A program made the translations under genes and the position numbers. DNA of 64,000 bases from Kribbella amoyensis (GTDB taxonomy: Bacteria > Actinomycetota > Actinomycetes > Propionibacteriales > Kribbellaceae): contig NZ_VIVK01000001.1 in assembly GCF_007828865.1 (NCBI RefSeq), positions 2,728,001-2,792,000 of the forward strand, in the 5' to 3' direction. This document shows positions 18,275 through 26,866 of this stretch, one piece after another; the first letter of the stretch is position 1; each line of letters starts with the position of its first letter. Under the pieces are notes generated by a model. That model did not search any database, was not told where the DNA came from, and saw only the letters and a program-made list of their open reading frames with translations.

Positions 18275-18470
18275 GTTTGTCAGCCCTCCGTAGTCGGGAC
18301 TGATCGTAACTGGGGACGGGGTGCGGTGGGTTGGGGTTGTGGATAAGTGCTGGGGCCAGGAGCCGCCCGGCTGGGGGGTGAGAGGCTCGGACGGCTCCTG
18401 GTTGCTGGTGGGACGGGGGTGGGGGCGGTTTATGACGCTGGTTCTTGGGGTTGTTTGGTTGTGATGGCGC

Positions 18471-19385
18471 TCACGCCTGCGTCGGGGCGAACTGGACGTC
18501 CAGGTTTGCGGTTGCGAATCCGAGCTTTTCGTACAGAGCTCGGGCCGCCGTGTTGGTCCCGTCCACATACAGCACGACCGCGTCCAGGGCTCGGTCTTCT
18601 TGCAGGTGATGGAGGCCTTTCAGGGTGAGGGCCTTGCCCAGTCCGGTGCCCTGGTACTGCGGGGCGACACCGACCACGTACACCTCTCCGACGCCCTCTT
18701 CGACCTTGGTCCAGTGGAAGCCGGCCACATCGCCTGTCCTCGCGTCGACGGCGAGGAAGAAGCCGGCCGCGTCGAACCACGGTTGGTGGAGGCGGTCCGC
18801 CAGGTCGGAGTGGGTCCAGCTTCCTTGCTCCGGGTGGGTGGCGAAGGCGCTGGCGTTGACCGCGAGCCAGGCCGCGTCGTCCTCGCCCGGGACGAACGTG
18901 CGTACCTCGATGCCGTCCGGCCAGGTCGGTTCGGGGAGGGGTGCGGCTTCACGGCGGAGGAAGTAGAGCTCGCGGGTCACTACGAGGCCGAGGCGGGTCG
19001 CCAGTTCGTCGGAGCCGGGGAGGCGGCCATGGGCCCAGACCTTCAGGCGGGAACCTCCGTGGTCCTGGAGGAGACGGAGGAGCGCGGTACCGGTGCCGTG
19101 CCGTCTCGCGTGGGGTGCGACCACGAGTTCGGCGGAGCCGTCGGGGCCCAGGTACGCGTAGCCGATCAGGTTCTCGGCGGTCTGCAGGCCGGAGACTTCG
19201 AGGGTGCCGGGGTCGCCCGCGTACGCCAGGACGTGCAGGTCACCGTGGTGTTCGCCGTCCAGGTGCAGGAGGGTTTGCTCGGACAACGGGTTCACGCCGT
19301 CGCTCTGTGCGGCCAGGCGGGCGAGTTCGGTGACGGCGGCGGCGGTGGCCGAGGGCAACGGTGAGGGAACGGCTTCGAGGGTCAC
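18471..19385 (-). CDS. mshD: Mycothiol synthase
   Basis: MshD acetylates Cys-GlcN-Ins with acetyl-CoA, the last step of mycothiol synthesis. The 304-residue protein is a tandem GNAT. The N-terminal domain has [26 protein letters not shown]. The C-terminal, catalytically competent domain has [22 protein letters not shown], then [25 protein letters not shown]. The GTG start at 19383-19385 sits 6 bases after TACGGT on the minus strand, so the mRNA is probably leaderless. The first mycothiol gene, mshA, lies 30 kb away. glnR is 2.4 kb further along, recalling the mycobacterial order. Confidence 0.93.
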   Translation of the reverse strand: MTLEAVPSPLPSATAAAVTELARLAAQSDGVNPLSEQTLLHLDGEHHGDLHVLAYAGDPGTLEVSGLQTAENLIGYAYLGPDGSAELVVAPHARRHGTGTALLRLLQDHGGSRLKVWAHGRLPGSDELATRLGLVVTRELYFLRREAAPLPEPTWPDGIEVRTFVPGEDDAAWLAVNASAFATHPEQGSWTHSDLADRLHQPWFDAAGFFLAVDARTGDVAGFHWTKVEEGVGEVYVVGVAPQYQGTGLGKALTLKGLHHLQEDRALDAVVLYVDGTNTAARALYEKLGFATANLDVQFAPTQA

Positions 19386-19391
19386 ATGAGT

Positions 19392-19397
19392 ACCGTA
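19392..19397 (-). promoter_or_regulatory. mshD: -10 hexamer TACGGT for leaderless mshD
   Basis: Minus-strand TACGGT is 6 bases from the GTG start codon with no Shine-Dalgarno sequence between. Identical spacing recurs at many genes in this window. Confidence 0.55.
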
Positions 19398-19502
19398 AAA
19401 GGTCCTGTCGAGTTCATGGTCGAGACCTTGGAGAGGGCGCGCCGCGTCGGATAGCTTGCCGGAACCGCACACCCGCGGTACCGAACCGACGACGGAGTAG
19501 AC

Positions 19503-21278
19503 ATGGCCTTCACAGGACGAGACAGGAAGTGGCTGCGGAGACCACGGGCCATTGGCCTGCTGGCCGCCGGTGCCGCTGTGGCGCTCGGCTTGGCCACGGG
19601 GGGAACCGTGACCCAGGCGGCGACGGCGAAACCCAAGCCGACGCACACCCAGATCCAGCTGCTCGCACTCAACGACTTCCACGGGAACCTCGCGCCCAAC
19701 CCGGCGACCAGTTCCAGCGGCAACGTCAACGGCACGCCGGCCGGTGGCGCGGAGTACCTCGCGACCCACCTGCGGCAGCTGCGTGCGGGCGCGGAGGCGC
19801 AGGGGCAGGAGTCCGTGACGGTCGCCGCGGGTGACCTGATCGGCGCCTCGCCGTTGCTGTCGGCCGCGTTCCACGACGAGCCGACCATCGAGGCGATGAA
19901 CGCGATGGGCCTGGACGCCGCGTCGGTCGGCAACCACGAGTTCGACGAGGGCTGGCACGAGCTGCTCCGGATGCAGACCGGTGGCTGTCTGAACGACGGC
20001 GACGGGCAGAACAACCAGAACTCCTGCCCGGACCCGAAGGCCAAGTTCAAGGGCGCCAAGTTCGACTACCTGTCGGCGAACGTGTTCTTCGAGAACACCC
20101 AGCGCACCCTGCTCGACCCGTACACGGTGAAGAAGTTCAAGAACGGGCAGAAGATCGCCTTCATCGGGATGACTCTCGAGGACACCCCGAACATCGTCAC
20201 CAAGGCCGGCGTCGAGGGGCTGTCGTTCACCGACGAGGTGGCGACCGCGAACGCGCTGGTGCCGAAGCTGCGCAAGCAGGGCATCGAGTCGATCGTGGTG
20301 CTGCTGCACGAGGGCGGCCTGCCGAGCGACCCGCGCGCCTTCAACAGCTGCCCGGGGATCTCCGGCCCGATCACCGAGATCGCCAAGAACCTGGACCCGG
20401 CGATCGACGCGATCGTCTCCGGCCACACCCACCAGGCGTACAACTGCTCGATCAACGACCCGGCCGGCAAGCCGCGCCTGGTCACCAGCGCGTCCTCGTT
20501 CGGCAAGGTCGTCACCGAGGTGCGGCTGAGCATCGACAACAAGACCAAGGACGTCGACCGGCTGAACACGCTGGCCAACAACCGGATCGTCACCCAGGAC
20601 GTGCCGAAGGACCCGGCGATCAGCAAGCTGATCACGAAGTACCAGACCTTCGTCGCCCCGATCCAGAACAAGGTGATCGGCCACATCACCACGCCGTCGG
20701 TGGTGCGGACGCCGGACGACTCGCAGGAGTCGCCGCTGGGCAACCTGATCGCCGACGCGCAGCTCGCCGACCCGTCCACGGTGACGGACGGCAAGACCCC
20801 GGTGGTCGCGTTCATGAACCCGGGCGGCATCCGCGCCGACCTGGCCTCGGACAGCGGCGCGGTGACGTTCGGGCACGCGTTCACGGTGCAGCCGTTCAAC
20901 AACTACCTGGTCTCGATGGACATGACCGGGACGCAGCTGAAGGCGTTGCTGGAGCAGCAGTTCTCCGGCCCGAACCAGGCCGCGAACAAGGTCCTCCAGG
21001 TCGCCGGCATCACCTACACCTGGAACCCGGCCGCCGCGCCGGGCTCGAAGGTGGTCGCCGGCTCGATCAAGATCGCGGGCCAGCCGCTGGTCGACGGCAC
21101 GACGTACCGGATCGTTACGAACAACTTCCTGTCCGACGGCGGTGACGGCTTCCCGGCCTTCACCACGGCCACGAACAAGTTCTTCGGCGGTCTCGACATC
21201 GACGCCTTCTCCAGCTACCTGACCGCCCACGACCCGTACACCCCGGTGGCGACCGACCGCATCAGCATCGGTTCCTGA
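19503..21278 (+). CDS. Secreted 5'-nucleotidase / UDP-sugar hydrolase-like metallophosphatase
   Basis: The 591-residue precursor starts [15 protein letters not shown] and has a twin-arginine-like basic head and hydrophobic core (about 17-40), so it is exported. The metallophosphatase domain has the metal motifs [30 protein letters not shown], and [10 protein letters not shown]. The C-terminal 5'-nucleotidase domain has NPGGIRADL and [12 protein letters not shown], then [10 protein letters not shown]. It should release phosphate from extracellular nucleotides. It is therefore a candidate phosphate-starvation gene, although I see no clear PHO box. It is divergent from mshD. Confidence 0.92.
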   Translation: MAFTGRDRKWLRRPRAIGLLAAGAAVALGLATGGTVTQAATAKPKPTHTQIQLLALNDFHGNLAPNPATSSSGNVNGTPAGGAEYLATHLRQLRAGAEAQGQESVTVAAGDLIGASPLLSAAFHDEPTIEAMNAMGLDAASVGNHEFDEGWHELLRMQTGGCLNDGDGQNNQNSCPDPKAKFKGAKFDYLSANVFFENTQRTLLDPYTVKKFKNGQKIAFIGMTLEDTPNIVTKAGVEGLSFTDEVATANALVPKLRKQGIESIVVLLHEGGLPSDPRAFNSCPGISGPITEIAKNLDPAIDAIVSGHTHQAYNCSINDPAGKPRLVTSASSFGKVVTEVRLSIDNKTKDVDRLNTLANNRIVTQDVPKDPAISKLITKYQTFVAPIQNKVIGHITTPSVVRTPDDSQESPLGNLIADAQLADPSTVTDGKTPVVAFMNPGGIRADLASDSGAVTFGHAFTVQPFNNYLVSMDMTGTQLKALLEQQFSGPNQAANKVLQVAGITYTWNPAAAPGSKVVAGSIKIAGQPLVDGTTYRIVTNNFLSDGGDGFPAFTTATNKFFGGLDIDAFSSYLTAHDPYTPVATDRISIGS

Positions 21279-21296
21279 CGGGTACTGCGTGACGCG

Positions 21297-21326
21297 CGCC
21301 CGGGCTGCTTCTCGGTGGCCCGGGCG
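21297..21326. terminator. Bidirectional terminator after the 5'-nucleotidase
   Basis: A 9-bp stem CGCCCGGGC / GCCCGGGCG (21297-21305 with 21318-21326) has a 12-base loop and a short T-run (TCGCTTT). It separates two convergent genes. Confidence 0.65.
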
Positions 21327-21361
21327 TCGCTTTCGGGGCGGGGTTCCGGCCGCTGGAGAGC

Positions 21362-21673
21362 TCAGAACAGGAACTTGAGCGCCACGAGGGCGAAAGCTGC
21401 CGCGGTGAGGAAGGCGGCGGCGCCGGAGCCGAAGCCGCGGCGGAAGGCGGTGACGAACACGCCGAGGGTGACCGGGATCAGCATGATCAGCAGCGTGAGC
21501 GCACCGGCCCGGACGCCGACGTGGTCACGGCCGGACAGGACCAGGCCGAGGATCATCGCGAAGGTCAGGCCGAGCCAGGTGAGGGTACGGATCGGGCCGT
21601 CGGACGGAGCGCTCCGGTGCGAGGCGTGAGCAGCACCACCACGTCGGTGCGAAGTCTGGGCAGCGTGTGCCAT
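21362..21673 (-). CDS. Small membrane protein, unknown
   Basis: The ATG at 21671-21673 is preceded by GGAAGGTC, so I prefer it over an in-frame ATG 11 codons upstream. The 103-residue protein has a basic, His/Ser-rich head and three hydrophobic segments (about 34-52, 58-75 and 83-102). No motif allows a functional call. It lies downstream of glnR on the same strand, with a gap of about 110 bases. Confidence 0.6.
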   Translation of the reverse strand: MAHAAQTSHRRGGAAHASHRSAPSDGPIRTLTWLGLTFAMILGLVLSGRDHVGVRAGALTLLIMLIPVTLGVFVTAFRRGFGSGAAAFLTAAAFALVALKFLF

Positions 21674-21784
21674 CGGTGACCTTCCGTGAATGAAGCGAAT
21701 ACGCAAGGTAGCACCCTCGAGACGCTGCGGTCCAAGGCGTTCGCGTCACCGGTCCAGGCCGGAAATCCCCCGCTCCGGCGAAGG

Positions 21785-22495
21785 TCAAACGGTCGTGTCG
21801 GCGGTCTCGCGCTCTTTGCTGGGCGGGACGACGAAGCGGTAGCCGACGTTGCGGACCGTGCCGATCAGGGATTCGTGCTCGGGGCCGAGCTTGGCGCGCA
21901 GGCGGCGGACGTGCACGTCGACCGTCCGGGTGCCGCCGAAGTAGTCGTAGCCCCAGACTTCCTGGAGGAGCTGCTCGCGGGTGAAGACGCGGCCCGGGTG
22001 CTGGGCGAGGAACTTGAAGAGCTCGAACTCCTTGTACGTGAGGTCGAGCGCGCGGCCGTTGAGCTTCGCGGTGTACGAGGCCTCGTCGATCACCACGTCG
22101 CCGCTGCGGATCAGCGAGGTGTCGGGGTCCTCGTCCTTCGCGGCGGCCAGCCGGCCGATGACGAGCCGGAGCCGGGCCTCGATCTCGGCCGGGCCGGCGG
22201 TGTCGAGCAGGACGTCGTCGGCGCCCCAGTCCGCGTTCACCGCGGTGAGGCCGCCTTCGGTGACGACGAGGATCAGCGGGACGTCGATGCCGGTGGTCCG
22301 GATCAGCCGGGACACGCTCCGGACGGTGACCAGGTCGCGGCGCGCGTCGAGCAGTACGGCGTCCGCGTCGGGGGCGTCCACGAGGGCAGCGACCTCGGAG
22401 GGCAGGATCCGGATCTGGTGGGGCAGCAGGGCGAGCGACGGCAGTACCTCGGTGGAAGCCTGCAACGCGTTCGTCAGCAGCAGCAACGTGCTCAC
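21785..22495 (-). CDS. glnR: GlnR-type nitrogen regulator (OmpR family)
   Basis: The 236-residue protein matches actinobacterial GlnR from end to end as far as I can recall. It has an atypical receiver ([26 protein letters not shown], then [20 protein letters not shown] and [19 protein letters not shown]). The winged-helix domain contains [40 protein letters not shown] and a terminal [10 protein letters not shown]. GlnR activates or represses nitrogen assimilation genes and functions without a normal phosphorylation switch. It is divergent from the MoaD-like gene. The 160-base gap holds a strong A/T-rich promoter element. Confidence 0.9.
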   Translation of the reverse strand: MSTLLLLTNALQASTEVLPSLALLPHQIRILPSEVAALVDAPDADAVLLDARRDLVTVRSVSRLIRTTGIDVPLILVVTEGGLTAVNADWGADDVLLDTAGPAEIEARLRLVIGRLAAAKDEDPDTSLIRSGDVVIDEASYTAKLNGRALDLTYKEFELFKFLAQHPGRVFTREQLLQEVWGYDYFGGTRTVDVHVRRLRAKLGPEHESLIGTVRNVGYRFVVPPSKERETADTTV

Positions 22496-22610
22496 GCTGT
22501 CTCCTTGTGCTGGTTGTCGGAACCGCGGTCGGCGATCCGGTCCTGATGCACGTCAGGCCCCTGCGGCGTCATTGCCGGGGGCCCGAGACACACTGAAAAT
22601 GAAGAGCAAG

Positions 22611-22626
22611 CTGACATAATACGTCA
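22611..22626. promoter_or_regulatory. Dyad with overlapping divergent -10 elements between glnR and moaD-like gene
   Basis: CTGAC and GTCAG arms flank ATAATA. On the plus strand CATAAT (22615-22620) is a near-ideal -10 for the MoaD gene. On the minus strand TATTAT (22616-22621) suits glnR. A protein binding the dyad could control both genes. Confidence 0.5.
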
Positions 22627-22657
22627 GGTCATTGTCGACGAGTGAGGCGTCTCCCAC

Positions 22658-22897
22658 ATGCCGGAAGTCACCATCAGGTACTTCGCCGCCGCGCGCGCCG
22701 CCGCGGGGGAGGCCACCGCGAGCGTTGCGGCGGACTCGGTGAAGGAGCTCGTGGACGCCGTCTCCGCCGGCCGTCCGGAGCTGGCGAGAGTCCTCGGGAT
22801 CTGCACGTTCCTCCTCGACGGAGAGCGCGTCGACCTCACCGCCGCCCTGCACGAAGGCGCCCAGGTGGACGCCCTTCCGCCCTTCGCCGGCGGCTGA
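22658..22897 (+). CDS. MoaD/ThiS family sulfur-carrier protein
   Basis: This 79-residue ubiquitin-like protein ends in the required Gly-Gly (PPFAGG), which is adenylated and thiocarboxylated by an E1-like enzyme. The N-terminus VTIRYFAAARAAAGEA and FLLDGERVDLTAALHEGAQVDALPP fit MoaD. Substrate (molybdopterin, thiamine or another sulfur acceptor) cannot be told from sequence alone. No MoaE or ThiG is nearby. A GAGG-like ribosome site precedes the ATG. It may act with the sulfurtransferase genes 4 kb downstream, which is inference. Confidence 0.88.
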   Translation: MPEVTIRYFAAARAAAGEATASVAADSVKELVDAVSAGRPELARVLGICTFLLDGERVDLTAALHEGAQVDALPPFAGG

Positions 22898-22912
22898 TTC
22901 CGCAGCGCACGG

Positions 22913-23338
22913 TCAGTCGTAGGGGCGGTTGCGGAGGCGCTTGGTCTCGCCCCGGCGCTTCTTGTCGTCGAGTCTCCGACGCACCGAGCCCTTGGTGGGT
23001 CGAGTGGGTCGGCGCGGACGAGGCGGAGGCGCGATCGCTTCACGCAGGAGTACGGCCAGCCGCTCGCGGGCGGCTTCCCGATTGCGCCATTGGGACCGGT
23101 GCTCGGACGCGGTGATGGTGATGACGCCGTCGACAAGTCGCGACGCCAGCCGCTCCAGGGCTCGTGTGCGAAGGGTCTCGCTCAGCGCAGTGGTCGCAGC
23201 GACGTCGAAGCTGAGTTCGACCCGGCTGTCGGTGGTGTTCACGGACTGCCCACCTGGCCCACTGGACCGGGAGAACCGCCACACGAGCTCGGCCTCCGGG
23301 ATCGTGATCCCAGCGCGCACCCTCAGCCCGTCCTCCAC
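22913..23338 (-). CDS. arfB: Peptidyl-tRNA hydrolase ArfB (YaeJ-type ribosome rescue factor)
   Basis: ArfB enters stalled ribosomes and hydrolyses peptidyl-tRNA. The 141-residue protein has the release-factor motif GGQ within FSRSSGPGGQSVNTTDSRVEL (residues about 27-36) and a basic C-terminal tail (TKGSVRRRLDDKKRRGETKRL) that fills the mRNA channel. I choose the GTG at 23336-23338; the open frame continues far upstream but without coding character. No Shine-Dalgarno sequence is seen. GACACT 6 bases upstream could be a -10 for a leaderless mRNA. Confidence 0.92.
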   Translation of the reverse strand: MEDGLRVRAGITIPEAELVWRFSRSSGPGGQSVNTTDSRVELSFDVAATTALSETLRTRALERLASRLVDGVITITASEHRSQWRNREAARERLAVLLREAIAPPPRPRRPTRPTKGSVRRRLDDKKRRGETKRLRNRPYD

Positions 23339-23430
23339 GCCCCAAGTGTCGCAGCCCAGCGGCCATCGCGGACGGCCGCTCACGTCCAACCCGAGTCTTT
23401 GTTGTTGTAGGCAACAGCCCGGAATGCCCC

Positions 23431-24369
23431 TCAGTAGGTGATGGAGGCTGTGCCGGTGGTGATGCGGTGGTCGGAGCAGGGGCCGTCGCAGGCTTGGGAG
23501 ATGGCTAGGGCGTCGCTTGTGTAGCCCGGGGTGAGCTTGTTCTTGCGGATGAAGATGAGGTCGATCTTCGAGGCTTGGCCGCATTTTCCGAGGATGTTGT
23601 TCTCGGTGGTGGCTTCGCCGTAGCCGGGGCAGCGGGGGTCGGTGTCGTCGAGTTCGCGGTAGTTGCCGGTGTTGTCCGGGTTGTCGGGCGTACTCAGCGC
23701 CGCGTCGTACCAGGTGTTCAGGCGGCCGTACGACGGTTGGGCGTTGAAGTCGCCGGCGATGACCGTGGTGCCGCCGGCGGCGTGGTGGCTCTCGATCCGG
23801 GCGAGGACCTGGCCGAGTTGGGTCTCGTTGATCTTCCGGCCGTTGATCACTGTGTTCGACGGTGTGATGTGGGTGCCGCAGAACCGGACCTTCGGCTGCG
23901 CGGCGAGTGGTGCGCAGAGAAGCTTGCGCTGTTCCTGGCTCTCGTCCTGGGCGAGGGTCAGGCGCTCCGCGGTACCGAGTGGGGCCTTGCTGAAGATCGC
24001 GAGGCCGTACGGTTCGCCGTTGCAGCTCGCCGAGGTCTGCGGCTCCCAGCGGGAGAAGTTGTTCACGTCCTGCGGCCAGCCCGCGTTGCGCAGTCCGCTC
24101 TGGATCGCCTTGTACTGCTGCCAGCACAGCTCGTTGAAGACGACGAACTGGGCGCCGCGATTCCCGATCGACGCCACGGCACCGCTGACCATGCCGTTCG
24201 TGGTGGAGGCGCGGTTCATCTTCCAGCCGGCCACGTTCCAGGCCCAGATGTTGTACGTCGCGGTGGCGGCGGGCGCGGCCTGGACCGGGGGCGCGGGTGC
24301 GGCGACCAGGGCGAGGACAGCGGCGAGGGCGAAGGCGAGGGCCGGAGCGAGTGCGATTCGTGAACGCAT
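23431..24369 (-). CDS. Secreted endonuclease/exonuclease/phosphatase family protein
   Basis: The ATG at 24367-24369 has AGGGAGT upstream. The 312-residue precursor has a signal peptide ending about APPVQAAPA. The EEP domain has YNIWAWNVAGWKMNRAS, VVFNELCWQQY (metal Glu), FCGTHITPS, VIAGDFNAQPSYGRLN and a terminal CSDHRITTG (catalytic His). Five to six Cys suggest disulfides. It is a probable extracellular phosphodiesterase or nuclease and may help phosphate scavenging. Substrate is not predictable. Confidence 0.88.
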   Translation of the reverse strand: MRSRIALAPALAFALAAVLALVAAPAPPVQAAPAATATYNIWAWNVAGWKMNRASTTNGMVSGAVASIGNRGAQFVVFNELCWQQYKAIQSGLRNAGWPQDVNNFSRWEPQTSASCNGEPYGLAIFSKAPLGTAERLTLAQDESQEQRKLLCAPLAAQPKVRFCGTHITPSNTVINGRKINETQLGQVLARIESHHAAGGTTVIAGDFNAQPSYGRLNTWYDAALSTPDNPDNTGNYRELDDTDPRCPGYGEATTENNILGKCGQASKIDLIFIRKNKLTPGYTSDALAISQACDGPCSDHRITTGTASITY

Positions 24370-24479
24370 GACTACTCCCTGGGGCGAGGGGGTTGTGAAG
24401 GTACTCCTTTCCGCGGTGCCGTCCAAGGGGTGGAACGGTCCGGGTGCTCCGAAAGTGCAGCGACGTACTGTGGTTCGTT

Positions 24480-24923
24480 GTGAGTCCAGGAATTGTCGTG
24501 CTCGTCGCCGCGGTGGTTGCCGGGGTGCTGCTGAGCGTGCTGAAGACCTGGTACGACGGACGGTTCCGCGCCGCCCCGGTGGTGAGGAGTGAGCTCGTGG
24601 AGGATCGCGTCAGCTCGGCCGAGATCGGTGCGGAGTTGGGCGAGCGGGCGACGCTGCTGCAGTTCTCGTCCGCGTTCTGCGCACCCTGCCGGGCGACTCG
24701 GCGGGTGCTGGCCGAGGTGGAGTCGATGGTGGACGGCGTCCGGCACGTCGAGATCGACGCCGAGTCGCACCTCGACCTGGTCCGCCGCCTCGACATCCTG
24801 CGTACCCCGACCGTGCTCGTCCTGGACAGCACCGGCGCCGTGGTCACGCGCGCCAGCGGCCAGGCCCGCAAGCCCGAGGTGATCGCGGCCCTCGGCACCG
24901 CCGTCGACCGTCAGGCCAGCTGA
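24480..24923 (+). CDS. Membrane-anchored thioredoxin (ThiX-like)
   Basis: The start is the GTG at 24480, 8 bases after TACTGT, so probably leaderless; an in-frame ATG lies 12 codons upstream. The 147-residue protein has one N-terminal membrane helix (SPGIVVLVAAVVAGVLLSVL). The thioredoxin fold carries the active site FCAPCRATR, and the cis-Pro is in LRTPTVLVLD. It resembles the ThiX thioredoxin next to the cysA2/sseC2 rhodanese genes in mycobacteria. The sulfurtransferase operon 2 kb downstream supports a role in sulfur-transfer redox chemistry. Confidence 0.85.
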   Translation: MSPGIVVLVAAVVAGVLLSVLKTWYDGRFRAAPVVRSELVEDRVSSAEIGAELGERATLLQFSSAFCAPCRATRRVLAEVESMVDGVRHVEIDAESHLDLVRRLDILRTPTVLVLDSTGAVVTRASGQARKPEVIAALGTAVDRQAS

Positions 24924-25129
24924 CCTCACTCGGCGGCACCGGGGTACCGGCCCTCCTGCCGATACGCGGTCTACGCATCCGACGGGCGATCTGCACACCC
25001 CGAAGCTCTGCCCCCGCCGATCTGATTGGGGTCGTCTCGCCGACCAGCCTCGGTGAGTTTCTGTCCGATGACGCGGCCGGAAGCGGTCGTGGTTGGCGTA
25101 GTGACACGGGAATACGTGATGCTTTGCCG

Positions 25130-26041
25130 GTGGACTTTCCGGCTGGCTGGTACGACGACCCGAACGACCTCAAGGGGCAGCGGTACTGGGACGGTGCGTC
25201 CTGGACCGAGCACCGGCGGCCGCGACCCGGTCCCGCCGAACCCACCGAACCACCCGTGACCGAACGAGCCACGGCCGCGCCGCTTGTCTACCCGGGCGCC
25301 GCCCCGTACCAGGGCCCCGCCTTCCAACCCGGCCACCAACCCGGCGCACCCCAACCAGGCGGACCCCAGCAGTACGGAGCACCGCAGCACGGAGCGCCAC
25401 AGCAGTACGGCGCACCCCAGTACGGAGCGGGCCAGCCGGGGATGCCGCCGTACCAGGCCGGCTTCGGGTACGCGCCCCAGGTGCCGAGTACGCCCGACGG
25501 GGTACCGCTGTCGGGGTGGTGGAAGCGGGTCGGGGCACGGATCCTCGACGGGCTCATCGTGATGGTCGTGAGCCTGCCGTTCAGCGGCTGGTTCTGGTAC
25601 CAGTACGTCCTCGCGCTGACCGACTACCAGCGGGACGTGTTCGACCGTGCCGTCGCGGGGGAGTCGCCCGCGTTCGAGACGACGCTGCCGTGGGACGTGT
25701 ACCAGTGGATCCTCCCGATCGCTGGGATCGCGCTGGTGATCAACTTCGCCTACGAGTACTTCTTCCTGGTCCGCAGCGGGGCGACACCCGGCAAGAAGGC
25801 AGTCGGGATCAGCGTCCGGCTGCGCGAGGTCCCCGGTCCGCCGCCCGGCCTTGCCGTGGCCAAGCGGTACGGCCTGTACGCCGGGGTGTCACTGCTCGGC
25901 GCGATCCCCGGGATCGGCACCCTGTTCAGCATGGTCGGCCTGCTCGACGTGCTCTGGCCGCTGTGGGACGACAAGAAGCAGGCGCTGCATGACAAGGTCG
26001 GCAAGACCAACGTCGTCCTCGGCCCCCAGCCCCGCCGCTGA
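25130..26041 (+). CDS. DUF2510-RDD membrane protein
   Basis: The start is probably the GTG at 25130, right after GATGCT and 6 bases; TTG at 25124 is the alternative. The product is 303 residues. It begins with a DUF2510 module (PAGWYDDPNDLKGQRYWDGASWTEH, key Trp/Tyr/Asp/His). A Pro/Gln/Gly tract with QYGAPQ repeats follows at about 60-115. An RDD domain comes next (GWWKRVGARILDGLIV, GATPGKKAVGISVRL, WPLWDDKKQALHDKV). It is a fourth RDD protein in this window and shares the low-complexity-plus-RDD design of the trio near base 1000-3500. Function unknown. Confidence 0.85.
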   Translation: MDFPAGWYDDPNDLKGQRYWDGASWTEHRRPRPGPAEPTEPPVTERATAAPLVYPGAAPYQGPAFQPGHQPGAPQPGGPQQYGAPQHGAPQQYGAPQYGAGQPGMPPYQAGFGYAPQVPSTPDGVPLSGWWKRVGARILDGLIVMVVSLPFSGWFWYQYVLALTDYQRDVFDRAVAGESPAFETTLPWDVYQWILPIAGIALVINFAYEYFFLVRSGATPGKKAVGISVRLREVPGPPPGLAVAKRYGLYAGVSLLGAIPGIGTLFSMVGLLDVLWPLWDDKKQALHDKVGKTNVVLGPQPRR

Positions 26042-26229
26042 CCCGGCCACGGGCGCTCCCGGCCACGGCTCCAGGCCCAAGTAAGAGCCGCTGAGCACGG
26101 TCAGGCAGCAGATCGTCGCAGAACGCAAGCTCGTCCGCGATGTGATCAGTTGTCTCGGTAGATGGGACCACGGCTGGCGTCGGTTCGTCGTTTCCGTAGT
26201 CTCGTTGCCGTGACGTACACGACGTGGCT
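26042..26229. other. Upstream half of the 360-base gap before the sulfur operon
   Basis: I see no gene in this stretch. TAGTCT at 26197-26202 could be the -10 of the sulfur operon, giving a leader of about 190 bases. The position is a guess from motif and distance. Confidence 0.35.
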
Positions 26230-26397
26230 GACGAAGCGCAGGGCAGTGGACAACTGCCGGATGCGCTCGTCCCTGTGTCGTCGCCCCTGACCAGGCGGCG
26301 TCTCGAGCGCTCCCGAATCGGTAGCTGAGCACGATTCGGAGCACGCCGCCTCCCGCAGCCCCGGGCGGGTCGCTCGATCACCACTCCTTCCGGGAGT
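26230..26397 (+). ncRNA. Structured 5' leader of the DUF4395-sulfurtransferase operon
   Basis: Four hairpins line up in the sense strand. H1 is 26230-26271 (GACG-A-AGCGC with GCGCT-CGTC, capped by GGCAGT/ACTGCC). H2 is 26294-26350 (outer 8 bp GGCGGCGT/ACGCCGCC, a 7-base one-sided bulge, then 11 bp around CGAATCG/CGATTCG with an 11-base loop). H3 is 26352-26369 (CCCGC/GCGGG). H4 is 26383-26397 (ACTCC/GGAGT), which buries the GGGAG ribosome site of the gene at 26402. This looks like a cis-regulatory RNA with a translational switch. I do not recognise it as a known riboswitch. Confidence 0.5.
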
Positions 26398-26401
26398 CGC
26401 C

Positions 26402-26854
26402 ATGTCCGACGAGACGGCAACGAAACCCCAGGTAGATCCGCGCGGACTCCGGTTCGCCGCGGCTGTCACCACGGTCGTGCTCGCGCTGACCCTGGTGCTG
26501 AACAACCCGTGGCCACTGGCGGTCCAGGCCGTGGTGTTCGCGATCTCGGTCGTGCTCGGCGTGCAGGCGTCGCCGTACGGCCAGATCTTCCAGCGGCTGG
26601 TCCGGCCCCGGTTGGGTCCGCCGCAGGAGTTGGAGGACGCGGCGCCGCCGCGCTTCGCCCAGCTGGTCGGGCTGGCGTTCGCCGTGCTCGGCCTGATCGG
26701 CTACCTCACCGGCGCCGGGATCCTCGGTGTCGTCGCCACCGGCTTCGCGCTGGTCGCCGCGTTCGTGAACGCGGCGGTCGGGCTGTGCCTGGGCTGCGAG
26801 GCCTACCTGCTGATCCAACGCATTCGTACGCCCCACACCGCTACTACCACCTGA
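26402..26854 (+). CDS. DUF4395 membrane protein
   Basis: The 150-residue protein has four hydrophobic helices and the family's terminal GLCLGCEAYL, a membrane CxxC. DUF4395 proteins are repeatedly linked with thioredoxins and rhodaneses, so a role in sulfur or thiol transfer across the membrane is a reasonable inference. It is first of a three-gene operon with the sulfurtransferase (12 bases apart) and DUF1416. Its ribosome site GGGAG lies inside a small hairpin at the end of a structured leader. Confidence 0.85.
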   Translation: MSDETATKPQVDPRGLRFAAAVTTVVLALTLVLNNPWPLAVQAVVFAISVVLGVQASPYGQIFQRLVRPRLGPPQELEDAAPPRFAQLVGLAFAVLGLIGYLTGAGILGVVATGFALVAAFVNAAVGLCLGCEAYLLIQRIRTPHTATTT

Positions 26855-26866
26855 GGAGCAGCAACC

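Noticed and set aside
18471..21230. A 919-codon minus-strand frame continuing upstream of mshD
   Set aside because: Only the last 304 codons are MshD. The rest is antisense to the nucleotidase gene.
22913..24898. A 661-codon frame ending in ArfB
   Set aside because: The upstream 520 codons cross a secreted nuclease gene in another frame. Only the C-terminal 141 codons are coding.
26230..26397. SAM- or cobalamin-type riboswitch
   Set aside because: The conserved core sequences of those classes are not present. Left as an unassigned structured leader.
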